Source: Treponema sp. (GTDB lineage: Bacteria; Spirochaetota; Spirochaetia; Treponematales; Treponemataceae). From it: a DNA stretch of 46,603 bases. Positions 15,402-24,545 of the stretch are shown one piece after another. The DNA is taken from assembly GCA_017617145.1 (NCBI GenBank), contig JAFZWX010000027.1, forward strand, positions 1 to 46,603, given 5' to 3'. The position numbers and the translations under genes are program-made. Within the stretch, counting starts at the first letter, position 1; each line of letters begins with the position of its first letter. Below the pieces are notes generated by a model. The model did not search any database, was not told where the DNA came from, and saw only the letters and a list, made by a program, of their open reading frames with translations.

Positions 15402-17237
15402 TTACACTTCAATATACGCACCGGCCTGAGCTTTCCACATGGCTTCGTATTTTCCGTGAAGGGCAAGCAGCTCTTCGTGGTTGCCCTGCTCTACAATCTT
15501 GCCGTCTTCAAGCATGAAAATATAATCGGCTATTCGTGTGGTGGACAATCGGTGCGAAATAAATATTACTGTCTTGTCACCTGTGGCTTTGAGCATGGCA
15601 TGATTCAGCTGATACTCGGCAATAGGGTCTAAGGCGCTGGAAGGTTCATCAAGAATCATCAGACCTGCATCTTTATAAAAGACTCGCGAGATTGCAAGCT
15701 TCTGCGCTTCACCGCCCGAAAGGTTTAAGCCCTTGTCATCAAACTCTGTTGTAAGCATTGAATCAAGTTTGTTTTCCAGCTGCATTGCACGGTCATAAAG
15801 TCCACTGTCCTTAAGAGACTGGATTATCTTATTTTCCGACGCATTTTCCGTTGGAGCAAGAACAACATTTTCACGAACCGAACCTACAAAAATATTAAAA
15901 TCCTGGAAAACAGCGCCAATAGAATCTCTGTAGGATTCAAGCTCATACTTACGGATATCTGTTCCGTCTGCCATAATGGTGCCTGTTGTAGGATCGTAGA
16001 GCCTCATCAAAAGTTTTACCAGCGTTGTCTTTCCGGCGCCATTGTAGCCTACAAGTGCAATCTTCTGCCCCGGCTTGATAAACAGGTTCATATTTTCTAT
16101 AACATTCGGAGTTTTAGATGAATATGCAAAAGATACATCTTTAAGGTCGAGACGTTTGGCGGCCTTGGTTGCAACAAATTTGTCTTCCGAAACAATCTTT
16201 TGTTCTGTATTCAAAAAGTCCCTTATCTTTTGAATATAAAGACTGGATTCACACGCAGCAGGATAAGTCTCGGTAAATACATTCATGCTGTGTTTGAGTC
16301 GTCCAAAAGAACTGTAAAGAATTGCAAGCGTGCTTATTGAAATGCTCTTTGTAACGACAACCATCGTAACCAGATACGCAACATAAAGCGAGTCGCTGAA
16401 GAATAAATTGGCAACGTATTTGCGCAGGAACTCAAGGCCAAAACGCCTGCGGGCATATTTTTTATCGACCGCAATTATTTCTTCCGAAGCCTTATCAAAC
16501 CTGTCGTACATAATGTCTGCAACATCCGGATTCATACGAAGCTCTTTTGCGTAATCATTAAGATAGAAAATACGTTCAATATAAGTTCGTTTGCGCTCAC
16601 TCGGATTTCGTTCTATTCTTGCCTTGTAGTTTACTTTTACAAACATCTGATTAAAGAAATAGCTCATAATAAAAGAAACGACTACAAAAAGAATAGAAGG
16701 CTTATCTTTTACAATAAAATAAATTCCTGTAGAAATGAAGGTTGATAATCCGCTCAATACATTGATTACCAGACCTTCAACCTTATCAATCTGCTTGTCG
16801 ACTTCGGAAAGGGCAAGCACCTGTGAGTTGTAAAATTCCGGATCATCATAGCAGGCAAGATCTACCTTGGATGCTTTTTCATAGAGCACCATTTTGATTT
16901 TTTCTTTTACCTTTGGCGCTTCTTTTGCCATAATGTAATCGCCGGAAAATACAGTAAAGAGCATTCCAAGCGTAATAGCCAAAGCCAGAATAAGAATTAC
17001 AAATGCAACGCGTTCAAACGGATATCCTTTTTCGGCTGCTTCAAGAACATAACCAATTCCAACTGTATGCTCAAAAAATATAGACAGCTGTCCTCTGATT
17101 GCATCAAGGGCAGGAATAATTACAAAGGCAGGGGAAGCTTTGAACATGAGCTTAAGAAGATACCAGTTGTTTTTCATAACGACGGAGGCTTTTTGTTTGG
17201 TCTTTTTGTCAAGTGAATCTTTTTGATTCTTTCTCAT
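15402..17237 (-). CDS. ABC exporter half-transporter (membrane plus ATPase domain), second subunit
   Basis: A 611-aa type IV ABC half-exporter. About six TMs occupy residues 30-320 and a nucleotide-binding domain occupies about 365-600. Walker A is GYNGAGKTT, the signature LSGGEAQK, Walker B LMILDEPSSALD and the switch His is in FISHRLS, so it should hydrolyse ATP. Its ATG overlaps the stop of the other half-exporter (ATGA), behind a strong GGAGGTGG site, so the two almost certainly form a heterodimer. The charged leader MRKNQKDSLDKKTKQK is unusual but follows the coupled start. Cargo unknown; relatives in gut Firmicutes are linked to peptide export (recall, not checked). Confidence 0.9.
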   Translation of the reverse strand: MRKNQKDSLDKKTKQKASVVMKNNWYLLKLMFKASPAFVIIPALDAIRGQLSIFFEHTVGIGYVLEAAEKGYPFERVAFVILILALAITLGMLFTVFSGDYIMAKEAPKVKEKIKMVLYEKASKVDLACYDDPEFYNSQVLALSEVDKQIDKVEGLVINVLSGLSTFISTGIYFIVKDKPSILFVVVSFIMSYFFNQMFVKVNYKARIERNPSERKRTYIERIFYLNDYAKELRMNPDVADIMYDRFDKASEEIIAVDKKYARRRFGLEFLRKYVANLFFSDSLYVAYLVTMVVVTKSISISTLAILYSSFGRLKHSMNVFTETYPAACESSLYIQKIRDFLNTEQKIVSEDKFVATKAAKRLDLKDVSFAYSSKTPNVIENMNLFIKPGQKIALVGYNGAGKTTLVKLLMRLYDPTTGTIMADGTDIRKYELESYRDSIGAVFQDFNIFVGSVRENVVLAPTENASENKIIQSLKDSGLYDRAMQLENKLDSMLTTEFDDKGLNLSGGEAQKLAISRVFYKDAGLMILDEPSSALDPIAEYQLNHAMLKATGDKTVIFISHRLSTTRIADYIFMLEDGKIVEQGNHEELLALHGKYEAMWKAQAGAYIEV

Positions 17238-19072
17238 AGAACCACCTCCTCTTCGTTTTCTATGGCAAGATAGTTCATTGCCTGGCGCTTATACATTTCG
17301 CAGTAGCTGCCTTTACGTGCGATGAGCTCTTTGTGCGTGCCTTCTTCAATAAGGCGCCCACCTTCCAGCATGAGTACGCGGTCACAGTTTTTTACAGAAG
17401 ACAGGCGGTGCGAAATAAAAAGCATTGTGTGATCTTTTCCTTCCTTCATGATGTTTTTGAAAAGCTCATATTCTGCAATAGGGTCAAGGGCGCTTGAAGG
17501 CTCGTCAAAGATTTTTACAGGCGAAGGTTTTGCAAAGGTTCTTGCAGCGGCTAGTTTTTGATTCTGACCACCAGAAAGGATTGTACCGTCCTCAAAAAAT
17601 TCCTTTGTCATCATGGAATCAATGCCTTGTGGCAGGGATTCAATTTTTTCCAGGATGCCTGTTTTGCGAAGGCTTGAACGAACTACTTCCTCTTCGTTTT
17701 CAAAATGCCTTCCCATCAATACATTTTCACGAACAGTCATCCCAAAGATTTTAAAATCCTGGAAGGTTGTGGCAAACAAGTCTCGGTAAGCACGCAAATC
17801 ATATTCTTTTATATTGATGCCGTTTAATAATATTTCTCCGGACGACGGGTCATACAACCGCAAAAGAAGTTTTATGATTGTAGTTTTACCTGCTCCGTTA
17901 TGTCCTACGAGAGCAACAGATTCATCCTTGTATATTTTAAAAGAAAGATTTTTAATAGTCTGTTCATCCTTGTAAGAAAAGCAGACATTTTTGAATTCCA
18001 AAGTTTCAAAACCCTGTGGAACGATGCCCTTCTGGTTTTCAGGAATTTTTTCTTCATACTCCAGAAAGCCGCGAAGGTTATTTATAAAAAGTCCGTTTTT
18101 TATAAGCTTTGAAATATCATCAAAAAGGTTTATAAGAATCCACGTAGCAGCGACCATAAGGCTTGTCATAATTGTAAGCTGGGCAAGCGTGATGGTTCCG
18201 GCCACCTGTTTTTTATAAAACGCATAAATAAGAACGCCTTCAAAAATTACGGTAAACGTAAAGGTAATTCTTAAAACGCTAAGGCTCATATTAGGGAATG
18301 CGTATTTAACTGCAATCTTTACATTATTGGCTGTTGCTTCTCCATAACGGCGTTTAAGGATATCAAAAACTTTGCTCAATCTTATTTCTTTTGCACCATC
18401 TGGAAGGTACATCATGCGGTTTACATAATTAAGAACTTTATTGTTTGGAGTCCACTCGCGGTAACGCTTGAGTTCATATTTGCTTTTTAAATTTCCGAAT
18501 ACAAAATTTCCGATGATTGGGGAAATAATAAAGAGAACGGAAAACTTGTCTATGTCGTACATCAGCTTAAAAACACAGACAGTTGCAACGGTTCCTATAA
18601 TTGCTCCATTAAAGCTTTTTACAATTTCCATTACCTTGTCGGCCGAACCGTCAATAGCCATAGTGTATTTGTTGTAAAACTCCGGATCTTCGTAACACTT
18701 AAGCTCCACATTTCTTGCCTTTGCAAAGATTTTTTTATATATGCCGTTATGAAGCTTTGTGCCTTCAATGACAAAGGTGACCTGCTGAGTGTAGCGGTCA
18801 TAGATTTCAAGCACAAGTAGAACTGCGGCAGTTATTGCCATGAAGCTCAGAATTGATTTAAGACCGTCTCCTCTGTCTAAGGCTTCAATAATAACTCTTA
18901 GAAAATATCCGTCAAAAAATACCCATTCGGCATAGCTGATAAGCATACAAAAGAAAGCACCGATAATTGCAGGCTTGCTGAATGAACCTGCAAGTTTTAC
19001 CGCGTAAACATCATTTTTGAGCGTCTGCCATAAAGACAGTTTTTCCTTTTTTTCTTTATCGTTTTTTTTCAT
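17234..19072 (-). CDS. ABC exporter half-transporter (membrane plus ATPase domain), first subunit
   Basis: A 612-aa half-exporter, partner of the 611-aa subunit downstream. TMs cover about residues 30-325; the ATPase domain covers about 360-600 with Walker A GHNGAGKTT, Q-loop TFQDFKIF, signature LSGGQNQK, Walker B VKIFDEPSSALD and FISHRLSS. All motifs are present. It begins 21 bases after the histidine kinase stop, behind AGGGGAAACACAGGA. The order regulator, kinase, exporter pair, ATPase, permease suggests a sensing and export or detoxification unit for an extracellular peptide or antimicrobial (inference). No precursor peptide gene is visible next to it. Confidence 0.9.
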   Translation of the reverse strand: MKKNDKEKKEKLSLWQTLKNDVYAVKLAGSFSKPAIIGAFFCMLISYAEWVFFDGYFLRVIIEALDRGDGLKSILSFMAITAAVLLVLEIYDRYTQQVTFVIEGTKLHNGIYKKIFAKARNVELKCYEDPEFYNKYTMAIDGSADKVMEIVKSFNGAIIGTVATVCVFKLMYDIDKFSVLFIISPIIGNFVFGNLKSKYELKRYREWTPNNKVLNYVNRMMYLPDGAKEIRLSKVFDILKRRYGEATANNVKIAVKYAFPNMSLSVLRITFTFTVIFEGVLIYAFYKKQVAGTITLAQLTIMTSLMVAATWILINLFDDISKLIKNGLFINNLRGFLEYEEKIPENQKGIVPQGFETLEFKNVCFSYKDEQTIKNLSFKIYKDESVALVGHNGAGKTTIIKLLLRLYDPSSGEILLNGINIKEYDLRAYRDLFATTFQDFKIFGMTVRENVLMGRHFENEEEVVRSSLRKTGILEKIESLPQGIDSMMTKEFFEDGTILSGGQNQKLAAARTFAKPSPVKIFDEPSSALDPIAEYELFKNIMKEGKDHTMLFISHRLSSVKNCDRVLMLEGGRLIEEGTHKELIARKGSYCEMYKRQAMNYLAIENEEEVVL

Positions 19073-19093
19073 ATGTGTGTCCTGTGTTTCCCC

Positions 19094-20014
19094 TTACCTT
19101 GGCAGGAATATTGAAAAAGTTGTGACTGGTTCTGTAGGCACGGCGTTTTGTGCAGAAGTCGATTTTACTTTGATGTACCCGCCCTGACCACTTATTATTT
19201 CTCTTGCAAGGTGAAGGCCAATGCCAACTCCTTCTTCTGATTTTGTTGAAGAGCCTCGGTAAAAACGTCCGAAGATTTTTGCCTGGTCTTCTTCGGGAAT
19301 GCCTTTTCCTGTGTCAGAAATATCAACGCGCACAAACATATCAAACTCGGTGGCACTTATAGAGATGCTTCCTTTGTCTGTGTATTTTACAGCGTTGTCG
19401 GCGATGTTGAAGATTGCTTCCTGAGTCCATTTTGAATCTATGGTTGCTGTGGCAGCGGTTTCGTTCAGTGTGAGCTGGAGGCCTTTTGCTGCGGCGCGTT
19501 CTTTTACTTGTTCAACAACATTCTGCAAAATCGGGAACACTTGTGTATTTTTCCGATCCAGTTGAATAATGCCGCTTTCAAGGCGCGAAAGTTTTACAAG
19601 GCTGTCTATTAAAAATCGGAGTTTTTCTGTTTGTGTCTGGATTGCTTTTACGTTTGATTTTTGTTCTGCGGTGAGTTCAGAGCCTTCCAGCAGCTCGCCG
19701 TAGAGAACAAGATTTGCAATTGGTGTTTTTGTCTGATGCGAAATATCAGAAATTAATTCCTTGAGCTTATCTTTTTCGTTTTTTACATTCTGCGCAGAAA
19801 TAGAAGCGGATGATAGATATTCTTCGAGAGTTGCTTCAAGCCGCGAAAATCTTGTTTCGTCAAAGCTGCCTGCTGTAAAGTTTCCTTCGATTGCCTGATT
19901 GAGCATTTTTTCAAGGGAATCAAAAGTTCGCTTGAGTTTAAGGCGATTATAAATTACAAGGGTGATGGCACCGGATAAAATAATGGCAGCCGCGACAATT
20001 ATTAAAATATTCAT
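19094..20014 (-). CDS. sensor histidine kinase with minimal input domain
   Basis: A 306-aa kinase. One N-terminal membrane helix (residues 2-22) is followed directly by a short linker, the dimerisation helix with phosphoacceptor His93 (ISHQTKTP) and a full catalytic domain (N box FNIADNAVKYTD, G1 DTGKGIP, G2 GVGIGLHLA). There is almost no extracytoplasmic part, so it probably senses through a partner, as BceS-type kinases do through their ABC transporter. I place the start at 20014, with GGGGAG upstream and an ATGA overlap with the regulator stop; the upstream start at 20047 would add 11 residues inside the regulator gene. Confidence 0.9.
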   Translation of the reverse strand: MNILIIVAAAIILSGAITLVIYNRLKLKRTFDSLEKMLNQAIEGNFTAGSFDETRFSRLEATLEEYLSSASISAQNVKNEKDKLKELISDISHQTKTPIANLVLYGELLEGSELTAEQKSNVKAIQTQTEKLRFLIDSLVKLSRLESGIIQLDRKNTQVFPILQNVVEQVKERAAAKGLQLTLNETAATATIDSKWTQEAIFNIADNAVKYTDKGSISISATEFDMFVRVDISDTGKGIPEEDQAKIFGRFYRGSSTKSEEGVGIGLHLAREIISGQGGYIKVKSTSAQNAVPTEPVTTFSIFLPR

Positions 20015-20712
20015 TTTGGCTCCCCTAAGGCTTCCCCGGTTACCCATGCATATCCAATTCCGTATACAGTTCTGATTTTGTTTCCAAGCTCAAGCTTATC
20101 GCGTAGTCGTTTTACTGTAACAGAAAGTGCATTTTCATCAACATATTCTTCACCGTCGGACCACAGGCGGTCAATCAAAAAATCGCGGGTGGTTGTATTC
20201 GGGGCATTTTGTGTAAGATAATACAAAAGTTTTTGTTCTGTTTTGGAAAGCTCTGCCTGTTTGCCGTTGTGAATAAAAATCATTTTGTCAAAATTAAAGG
20301 AATAGGTGCCGTCTGTGAAAACTTTGCTTGAACTGCCACCCGCACCATCTTCAATTTTTCGAAGCTGGGTATTTACACGCGCTCTCAAAACAGAAAGTGA
20401 AAAAGGTTTTGTAATGTAATCATCAGCTCCGGTTTCGAGGCCATGAACAATATCGCGGTCGGTGTCATTTGCAGTCAAGAGCACAACAGGAAGCGCAGGT
20501 TTTTGTTTTTTGATTTCTTTAAGAAGATCAAGTCCGCTGCCATCAGGAAGATTTATATCAAGCAGCACAAAATCAACAATTCCCAATGCGATCTGTGCCC
20601 GCGCTGCCTTTAAGCAATCACAGGAAATTATTTTTCTATCATCCTGCTGCAAAGCCTTGCACAAGCCTTCATTTAGAGTCTGGTCATCTTCAACAATTAA
20701 AAGCTGCTTCAA
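20011..20712 (-). CDS. OmpR/PhoB-family response regulator
   Basis: A 233-aa regulator: receiver domain (1-120) with acidic pocket Glu8-Asp9-Asp10, phosphoacceptor Asp52 (LLDINLPDGSG), Thr80 and Lys102 (TKPF), then a winged-helix DNA-binding domain (about 135-230; NALSVTVKRLRDKL, YGIGYAW). The start is a TTG at 20712 behind GAGGTGA; no ATG fits. It is the first gene of the six-gene module. Its likely target is the CTTGAAAGA direct repeat upstream of the ABC ATPase-permease genes (inference). Confidence 0.93.
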   Translation of the reverse strand: MKQLLIVEDDQTLNEGLCKALQQDDRKIISCDCLKAARAQIALGIVDFVLLDINLPDGSGLDLLKEIKKQKPALPVVLLTANDTDRDIVHGLETGADDYITKPFSLSVLRARVNTQLRKIEDGAGGSSSKVFTDGTYSFNFDKMIFIHNGKQAELSKTEQKLLYYLTQNAPNTTTRDFLIDRLWSDGEEYVDENALSVTVKRLRDKLELGNKIRTVYGIGYAWVTGEALGEPK

Positions 20713-20733
20713 AAATCACCTCAAATCATTTTA

Positions 20734-20742
20734 ATTATAGCA
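20734..20742 (-). promoter_or_regulatory. extended -10 promoter of the regulator-led operon
   Basis: Minus strand TGCTATAAT, with the -10 at 20739-20734, 21 bases before the TTG start. The short leader contains the GAGGTGA ribosome-binding site. No convincing -35. Confidence 0.6.
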
Positions 20743-20857
20743 CAACGCTTTAGCCCAATGCCATATATTTTCTTACAACAAACAATGATTTTTATACAAG
20801 CAAAACCGGCATTGTGAGGTACAATTATTCTGTGGGATTTTTTGTAAGGAGCTTTTG

Positions 20858-21844
20858 ATGGATAAAATTAAATGGGGTATTTTGGGAACTGCTAATATTG
20901 CACGTTATGCTACAATTCCAGGAATGAAAAAAGCAGATCATTGTGAACTTTATGCAATTGCGGGTCGCAGTCTGGAAAAGGCGCAGGCTTTTAAGAATGA
21001 ATATGGTTTTGAAAAAGCTTACGGCAGCTACGACGAACTTATTACAGACAGGGAAGTTCAGGCAGTTTATATTCCGCTTCCAAATAATCTCCATCTAAAA
21101 TGGGTAAAGGCGGCGCTCCAGAACGGTAAGCATGTTCTTTGCGAAAAGCCGCTCGCTCTAAATGCCAACGAGGCCAAGGTGATGTTTGAAGTTGCCAGGG
21201 CGAACGGCGTGTACCTTATGGAAGCTTATGCCTACCTTCATAGTCCGTATGTTCAAAGCTTAAAGGATGATATTGCCAGCGGTGTGATTGGTCAGGTTGA
21301 TTACATTGAGTCTGCATTTATTACTCAGGGCTATAAAGAGGATTTTAGATTGCACAAGGAGTTTGGCGGCGGTGCGCTTTATGATCTTGGCTGTTACTGT
21401 ACCACAATGATTTTGTCTTTGATTGATTCTGAGCCTGATTTTGTAAAGGCTGTTGCAGAGTTTTCTGACGAAGCAGTTGATGTTAATACTGCGGCTATCG
21501 TACGTTTTAAAAACGGTGTGCGTGCAAGCTTTAATATAGGAATGATTCTTGGGCAGAATACAAACTCACGGTTTGACAGACTTTATATTCATGGTACTAA
21601 GGGAAATATTCGTTCTGAAGTTGAATATAATCAGGAAGGCGAGGTGAGCTATAGAATTGTAGAAAATGCCTGGAGCGACAAAAAAGTTGTTGAACGCCGG
21701 ATTTCTGTTCCGCATAATTACGCGCTGGAGCTTGAGCAGTTAAATCAGTGCATTTTGGGCAACGCAACACCGCATATTACACCGGAGTTTTCAATCAAAA
21801 ATGCAGAACTAATGGATAAAGTTTTTAAGGAGATTGGATATTAA
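20858..21844 (+). CDS. Gfo/Idh/MocA family oxidoreductase
   Basis: A 328-aa NAD(P)-dependent sugar or cyclitol dehydrogenase. The Rossmann domain opens with WGILGTANIA and contains the family EKP motif (VLCEKPLA). The C-terminal alpha/beta domain carries GGGALYDLGCY and NIGM strands typical of the family. Start at the ATG 20858 (AAGGAG six bases upstream) rather than the adjacent TTG. Its TAA overlaps the ATG of the next gene by one base, so it forms an operon with a sugar isomerase/epimerase-like protein. The substrate cannot be assigned from sequence alone. Confidence 0.9.
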   Translation: MDKIKWGILGTANIARYATIPGMKKADHCELYAIAGRSLEKAQAFKNEYGFEKAYGSYDELITDREVQAVYIPLPNNLHLKWVKAALQNGKHVLCEKPLALNANEAKVMFEVARANGVYLMEAYAYLHSPYVQSLKDDIASGVIGQVDYIESAFITQGYKEDFRLHKEFGGGALYDLGCYCTTMILSLIDSEPDFVKAVAEFSDEAVDVNTAAIVRFKNGVRASFNIGMILGQNTNSRFDRLYIHGTKGNIRSEVEYNQEGEVSYRIVENAWSDKKVVERRISVPHNYALELEQLNQCILGNATPHITPEFSIKNAELMDKVFKEIGY

Positions 21845-22671
21845 TGAGATTAGGAACTTCTTCCCCATTAAAACATAACTCTCCCGAAGAATGGGCTGCG
21901 AACCAGATAAAACTTGGCTGCGGAACTGTTGTATTTCCTTTATGCTGCAACGATGACGAACAGAAAATTATTGCTTACAAAGAGGCTGCAGAAAAAGCAG
22001 GACTTACAATTGCCGAAGTTGGAATCTGGAGAAATGCGCTTGCCGGTGATGCTGACGAGCGACAACGCAATATGGATTACTGTGTGAATCAGTTGCGGCT
22101 TGCTGATTTTCTGGGTGCGCGTTGTGCCGTAAATGTTGCCGGTGCTTTTGGTCCACGCTGGGATGGCGGATATAAAGAAAACTTCACGGACGAGGCCTGG
22201 AAGAAAACTGTTGCGATGGTTCATGAGATTATCGACAGAGCAAATGTGCGTAATACGTATTTTACTTTGGAGCCAATGCCCTGGATGATTCCGACAGGAC
22301 CACAGGAATATCTGCGACTAATGGAAGCCGTTGATCGCGATCGCTTTGCAGTTCATATGGATATTATCAATATGATAAATTCTGCACAGCGATATTTTAA
22401 TGCCGAAGATTTTGTAGATGAGTGTGCTGAACTTCTTGGGCCATATATCAGAAGCTGTCATATTAAAGATGTTCATCTGGACGAACGTTACACTTTGAGG
22501 CTTGAAGAGTGTGGTCCTGGTGACGGTGAGTTTCCGCTTCGACATTACGTAGAAAAAATGCACGCGCTCAACCCCGACATGCCTGTAATTTTAGAGCACC
22601 TGAACACTGATGAGGAATATATAAAATATTTAGATTATTTGAAACTGTCATTATCGGGCTTGACCCGATAA
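21844..22671 (+). CDS. sugar phosphate isomerase/epimerase-like TIM-barrel protein
   Basis: A 275-aa protein of the xylose-isomerase-like (AP endonuclease 2) fold. Metal-binding positions are visible: Glu in FTLEPMPW, Asp/His in VHMDI, His in SCHIKDVH and Glu in VILEHL. Such proteins often sit beside Gfo/Idh/MocA dehydrogenases in inositol or rare-sugar catabolism, which matches the one-base overlap (TAATG) with that gene. The last residues, LSLSGLTR and the TAA, are encoded by a palindromic repeat, so the natural C terminus has been replaced or extended by the insertion. Confidence 0.87.
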   Translation: MRLGTSSPLKHNSPEEWAANQIKLGCGTVVFPLCCNDDEQKIIAYKEAAEKAGLTIAEVGIWRNALAGDADERQRNMDYCVNQLRLADFLGARCAVNVAGAFGPRWDGGYKENFTDEAWKKTVAMVHEIIDRANVRNTYFTLEPMPWMIPTGPQEYLRLMEAVDRDRFAVHMDIINMINSAQRYFNAEDFVDECAELLGPYIRSCHIKDVHLDERYTLRLEECGPGDGEFPLRHYVEKMHALNPDMPVILEHLNTDEEYIKYLDYLKLSLSGLTR

Positions 22672-22680
22672 TCTGTTATG
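22646..22680. repeat. palindromic repeat (CTTGA loop) at the end of the isomerase gene
   Basis: Stem ATTATCGGG / CCCGATAAT around CTTGA, followed by the family flank ATCTGTTAT. The stop codon of the isomerase/epimerase gene (22669-22671) lies in the right arm. Confidence 0.85.
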
Positions 22681-22684
22681 AAGA

Positions 22685-22714
22685 AAGATTGCCGTGTCAA
22701 GCACGGCAATGACA
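22685..22714. repeat. palindromic repeat (TCAAG loop), partner of the previous copy
   Basis: Stem ATTGCCGTG / CACGGCAAT around TCAAG plus the tail GACA. It faces the copy at 22646 in opposite orientation, about 15 bases away, so the two form an inverted doublet just upstream of the next ribosome-binding site. Confidence 0.85.
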
Positions 22715-22731
22715 TTTCTCAAGGAGGATCA

Positions 22732-23631
22732 ATGCCTTATACTAGAATCTCGGACGCAAATGAAATTACCGCCCGCTATATGGATTCAATTTTAATCCAG
22801 GAGCGGCTGATTGACTCAGTAGTTGCAGATACTGCTACTACACTTTTGGGAGAAAAATTTGACAGTCCTGTGCTCACGCCCGCTTTTTCGCACTTGAAAA
22901 ATTACGATGGACGCGAGCTCACAGGTTTGGAAGAATATTCTATTGCTGCCAAAGAAAGCAATATTCTTAATTTTGTTGGTATGATGGAAAATGACCAGTT
23001 CAAAAGAATTGTTGAAACCGGTGCAAAAACCGTGCGAATTGTAAAGCCGTATGCAGATAACGCAAAGGTACTCGACCAGTTTAAGTTTGCAGAAGACAAC
23101 GGAGCATTTGGAATTGGTATGGACATTGACCACATTTTTGGAATGACCGGTTATGATATTTGTGTAGGCGAAGAAATGGCAGCCCAAACTCAGGACATGC
23201 TTGCTTCATATATTGCGTCATCAAAACTGCCGTTTGTTGTAAAGGGAGTTTTGAGTGTGGCAGATGCTGTAAAGAGTGCAGACGCTGGAGCCCGGGCAAT
23301 TATCGTAAGTCATCATCACGGACGAGTTCCTTATGCAGTTCCTCCAATGATGATTTTGCCCGAAATAAAAAAGGCATTGAAAGGTCGCAATGTTCAGATT
23401 TTTGTAGATTGCGGAATTGCAAGCGGTGCTGATGTTTATAAAGCACTGGCTCTTGGTGCAGATGCAGCAGCAGTTGGACGTTCTATGTTGTCGTCGCTTG
23501 AAAAAGAGGGAGTGCCTGGCGTAAAAAAATTCCTTAAAGAAGTAAACGATGAACTTCGTTTTATAATGAGTTCAACAGGTTTTTCGAAAGTTTGTGATAT
23601 TGATAGTTCGGCATTACGGCTAATCAAATAA
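22732..23631 (+). CDS. FMN-dependent alpha-hydroxy-acid dehydrogenase-like protein
   Basis: A 299-aa TIM barrel of the L-lactate dehydrogenase / glycolate oxidase superfamily. The lysine strand FVVKGVLSVADA, the segment GARAIIVSHHHGR (usually SNHGGR; the catalytic His and Arg are kept), the FMN phosphate region FVDCGIASGADVYKALALGA and AAVGRSML all fit. It probably oxidises a 2-hydroxy acid, but the shift to SHHHGRVPY means the substrate is unclear. The start is the ATG at 22732 with AAGGAGG upstream; the frame is open further up only because it crosses a repeat. It ends overlapping the convergent radical SAM gene by 12 bases. Confidence 0.85.
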   Translation: MPYTRISDANEITARYMDSILIQERLIDSVVADTATTLLGEKFDSPVLTPAFSHLKNYDGRELTGLEEYSIAAKESNILNFVGMMENDQFKRIVETGAKTVRIVKPYADNAKVLDQFKFAEDNGAFGIGMDIDHIFGMTGYDICVGEEMAAQTQDMLASYIASSKLPFVVKGVLSVADAVKSADAGARAIIVSHHHGRVPYAVPPMMILPEIKKALKGRNVQIFVDCGIASGADVYKALALGADAAAVGRSMLSSLEKEGVPGVKKFLKEVNDELRFIMSSTGFSKVCDIDSSALRLIK

Positions 23632-24504
23632 ACTCTGCTGCAGGTTTTCCCTTTCCGGGAACTCTTCAATCCATTTAAAAACGCTGTCGGTACCAAGCAT
23701 GATTTTGTTTTGCCGGCAGCGTTCTTTTAAATAAATCATAAGTTCATGTTCACGAGGACTTGAAACAACATAATTGTAGCCAAAGGTTTTTATATAGCGT
23801 TGTTTGAGTGAAGGCTCGCCTGGTGGGGTAAGAAAGTTCTGGTCCAGTGCCTTGTAAAAGTATTCGCGGTTGCCTTCGCGCAGAGTGAGCCCTATTCCAA
23901 AACAAAGAATTGCGTGAACACCCGCACGAACACAGTAATCAATAATACCGTCAATGTTTTCTTGAGTATCATTTATAAAAGGCAGGAGCGGACTGAACCA
24001 TATAACAGTCGGAATTCCAGCATCGCGACAGGCACACAAAACTTCAAAGCGGCGGCTGGTTGGGCAGACACCGGGTTCAATTTTTTTACAAAGCTCGTCG
24101 TCTGCAGTTGTGAGTGTCATCTGGACTACGGCTTTTGTTTTGTTGTTTATGCGTGTAAGAATGTCCAGGTCGCGCAGTACAAGGTCTGATTTTGTAATAA
24201 GAGTTGCACCAAAATTGTAACGGTTAATTATTTCAAGGCAGCGGCGCATAAGCCCCAGTTCTTTTTCAAGCGGAATGTATGGGTCACACATGCTGCCTGT
24301 CCCAATCATACATCGCTTACGTTTTTTCTGCAGAGCTTCTTCAAGCAGTTCCGGGGCATTCTGCTTTACTTCAATATCTTCAAAGTCATGCGTAAACTGA
24401 TAGCACTTGCTTCGCGAATCGCAATAAATACAACCGTGTGAACAGCCGCGGTAGATGTTCATGCTGTGAGGAGTAAGAATTGTTTTAGCGTTCACAAAGT
24501 GCAT
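23620..24504 (-). CDS. SplB-like radical SAM protein (COG1533 type)
   Basis: A 294-aa radical S-adenosylmethionine protein. The [4Fe-4S] motif is CSHGCIYC (CX3CX2C), in the context NIYRGCSHGCIYCDSRS typical of the SplB / Rv2578c-like group. ALITKSD-type and FGIGLTLREGN strands follow. The exact reaction of this group is unknown; the spore photoproduct lyase name reflects distant similarity. I take the ATG at 24504. It has no Shine-Dalgarno site: a palindromic repeat sits directly in front of it, filling the 41-base gap from the ClbS-like gene. Translation may depend on coupling or on the repeat's structure. Confidence 0.85.
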   Translation of the reverse strand: MHFVNAKTILTPHSMNIYRGCSHGCIYCDSRSKCYQFTHDFEDIEVKQNAPELLEEALQKKRKRCMIGTGSMCDPYIPLEKELGLMRRCLEIINRYNFGATLITKSDLVLRDLDILTRINNKTKAVVQMTLTTADDELCKKIEPGVCPTSRRFEVLCACRDAGIPTVIWFSPLLPFINDTQENIDGIIDYCVRAGVHAILCFGIGLTLREGNREYFYKALDQNFLTPPGEPSLKQRYIKTFGYNYVVSSPREHELMIYLKERCRQNKIMLGTDSVFKWIEEFPERENLQQSLFD

Positions 24505-24510
24505 AGTGTC

Positions 24511-24544
24511 GTCATTGCGAGGGGCAGAGCCCCGTGGCAATCCA
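24511..24544. repeat. palindromic repeat, CATTGCGAG family
   Basis: Ends are GTCATTGCGAG and GGCAATCCA, with an inner GGGGC / GCCCC stem. It fills nearly the whole gap between the ClbS-like and radical SAM genes and displaces any ribosome-binding site of the latter. Confidence 0.85.
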
Positions 24545-24545
24545 T

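Noticed and set aside
22678..22731. Longer N terminus of the FMN dehydrogenase-like protein
   Set aside because: The extra 18 residues translate a palindromic repeat; the AAGGAGG site fits the ATG at 22732.
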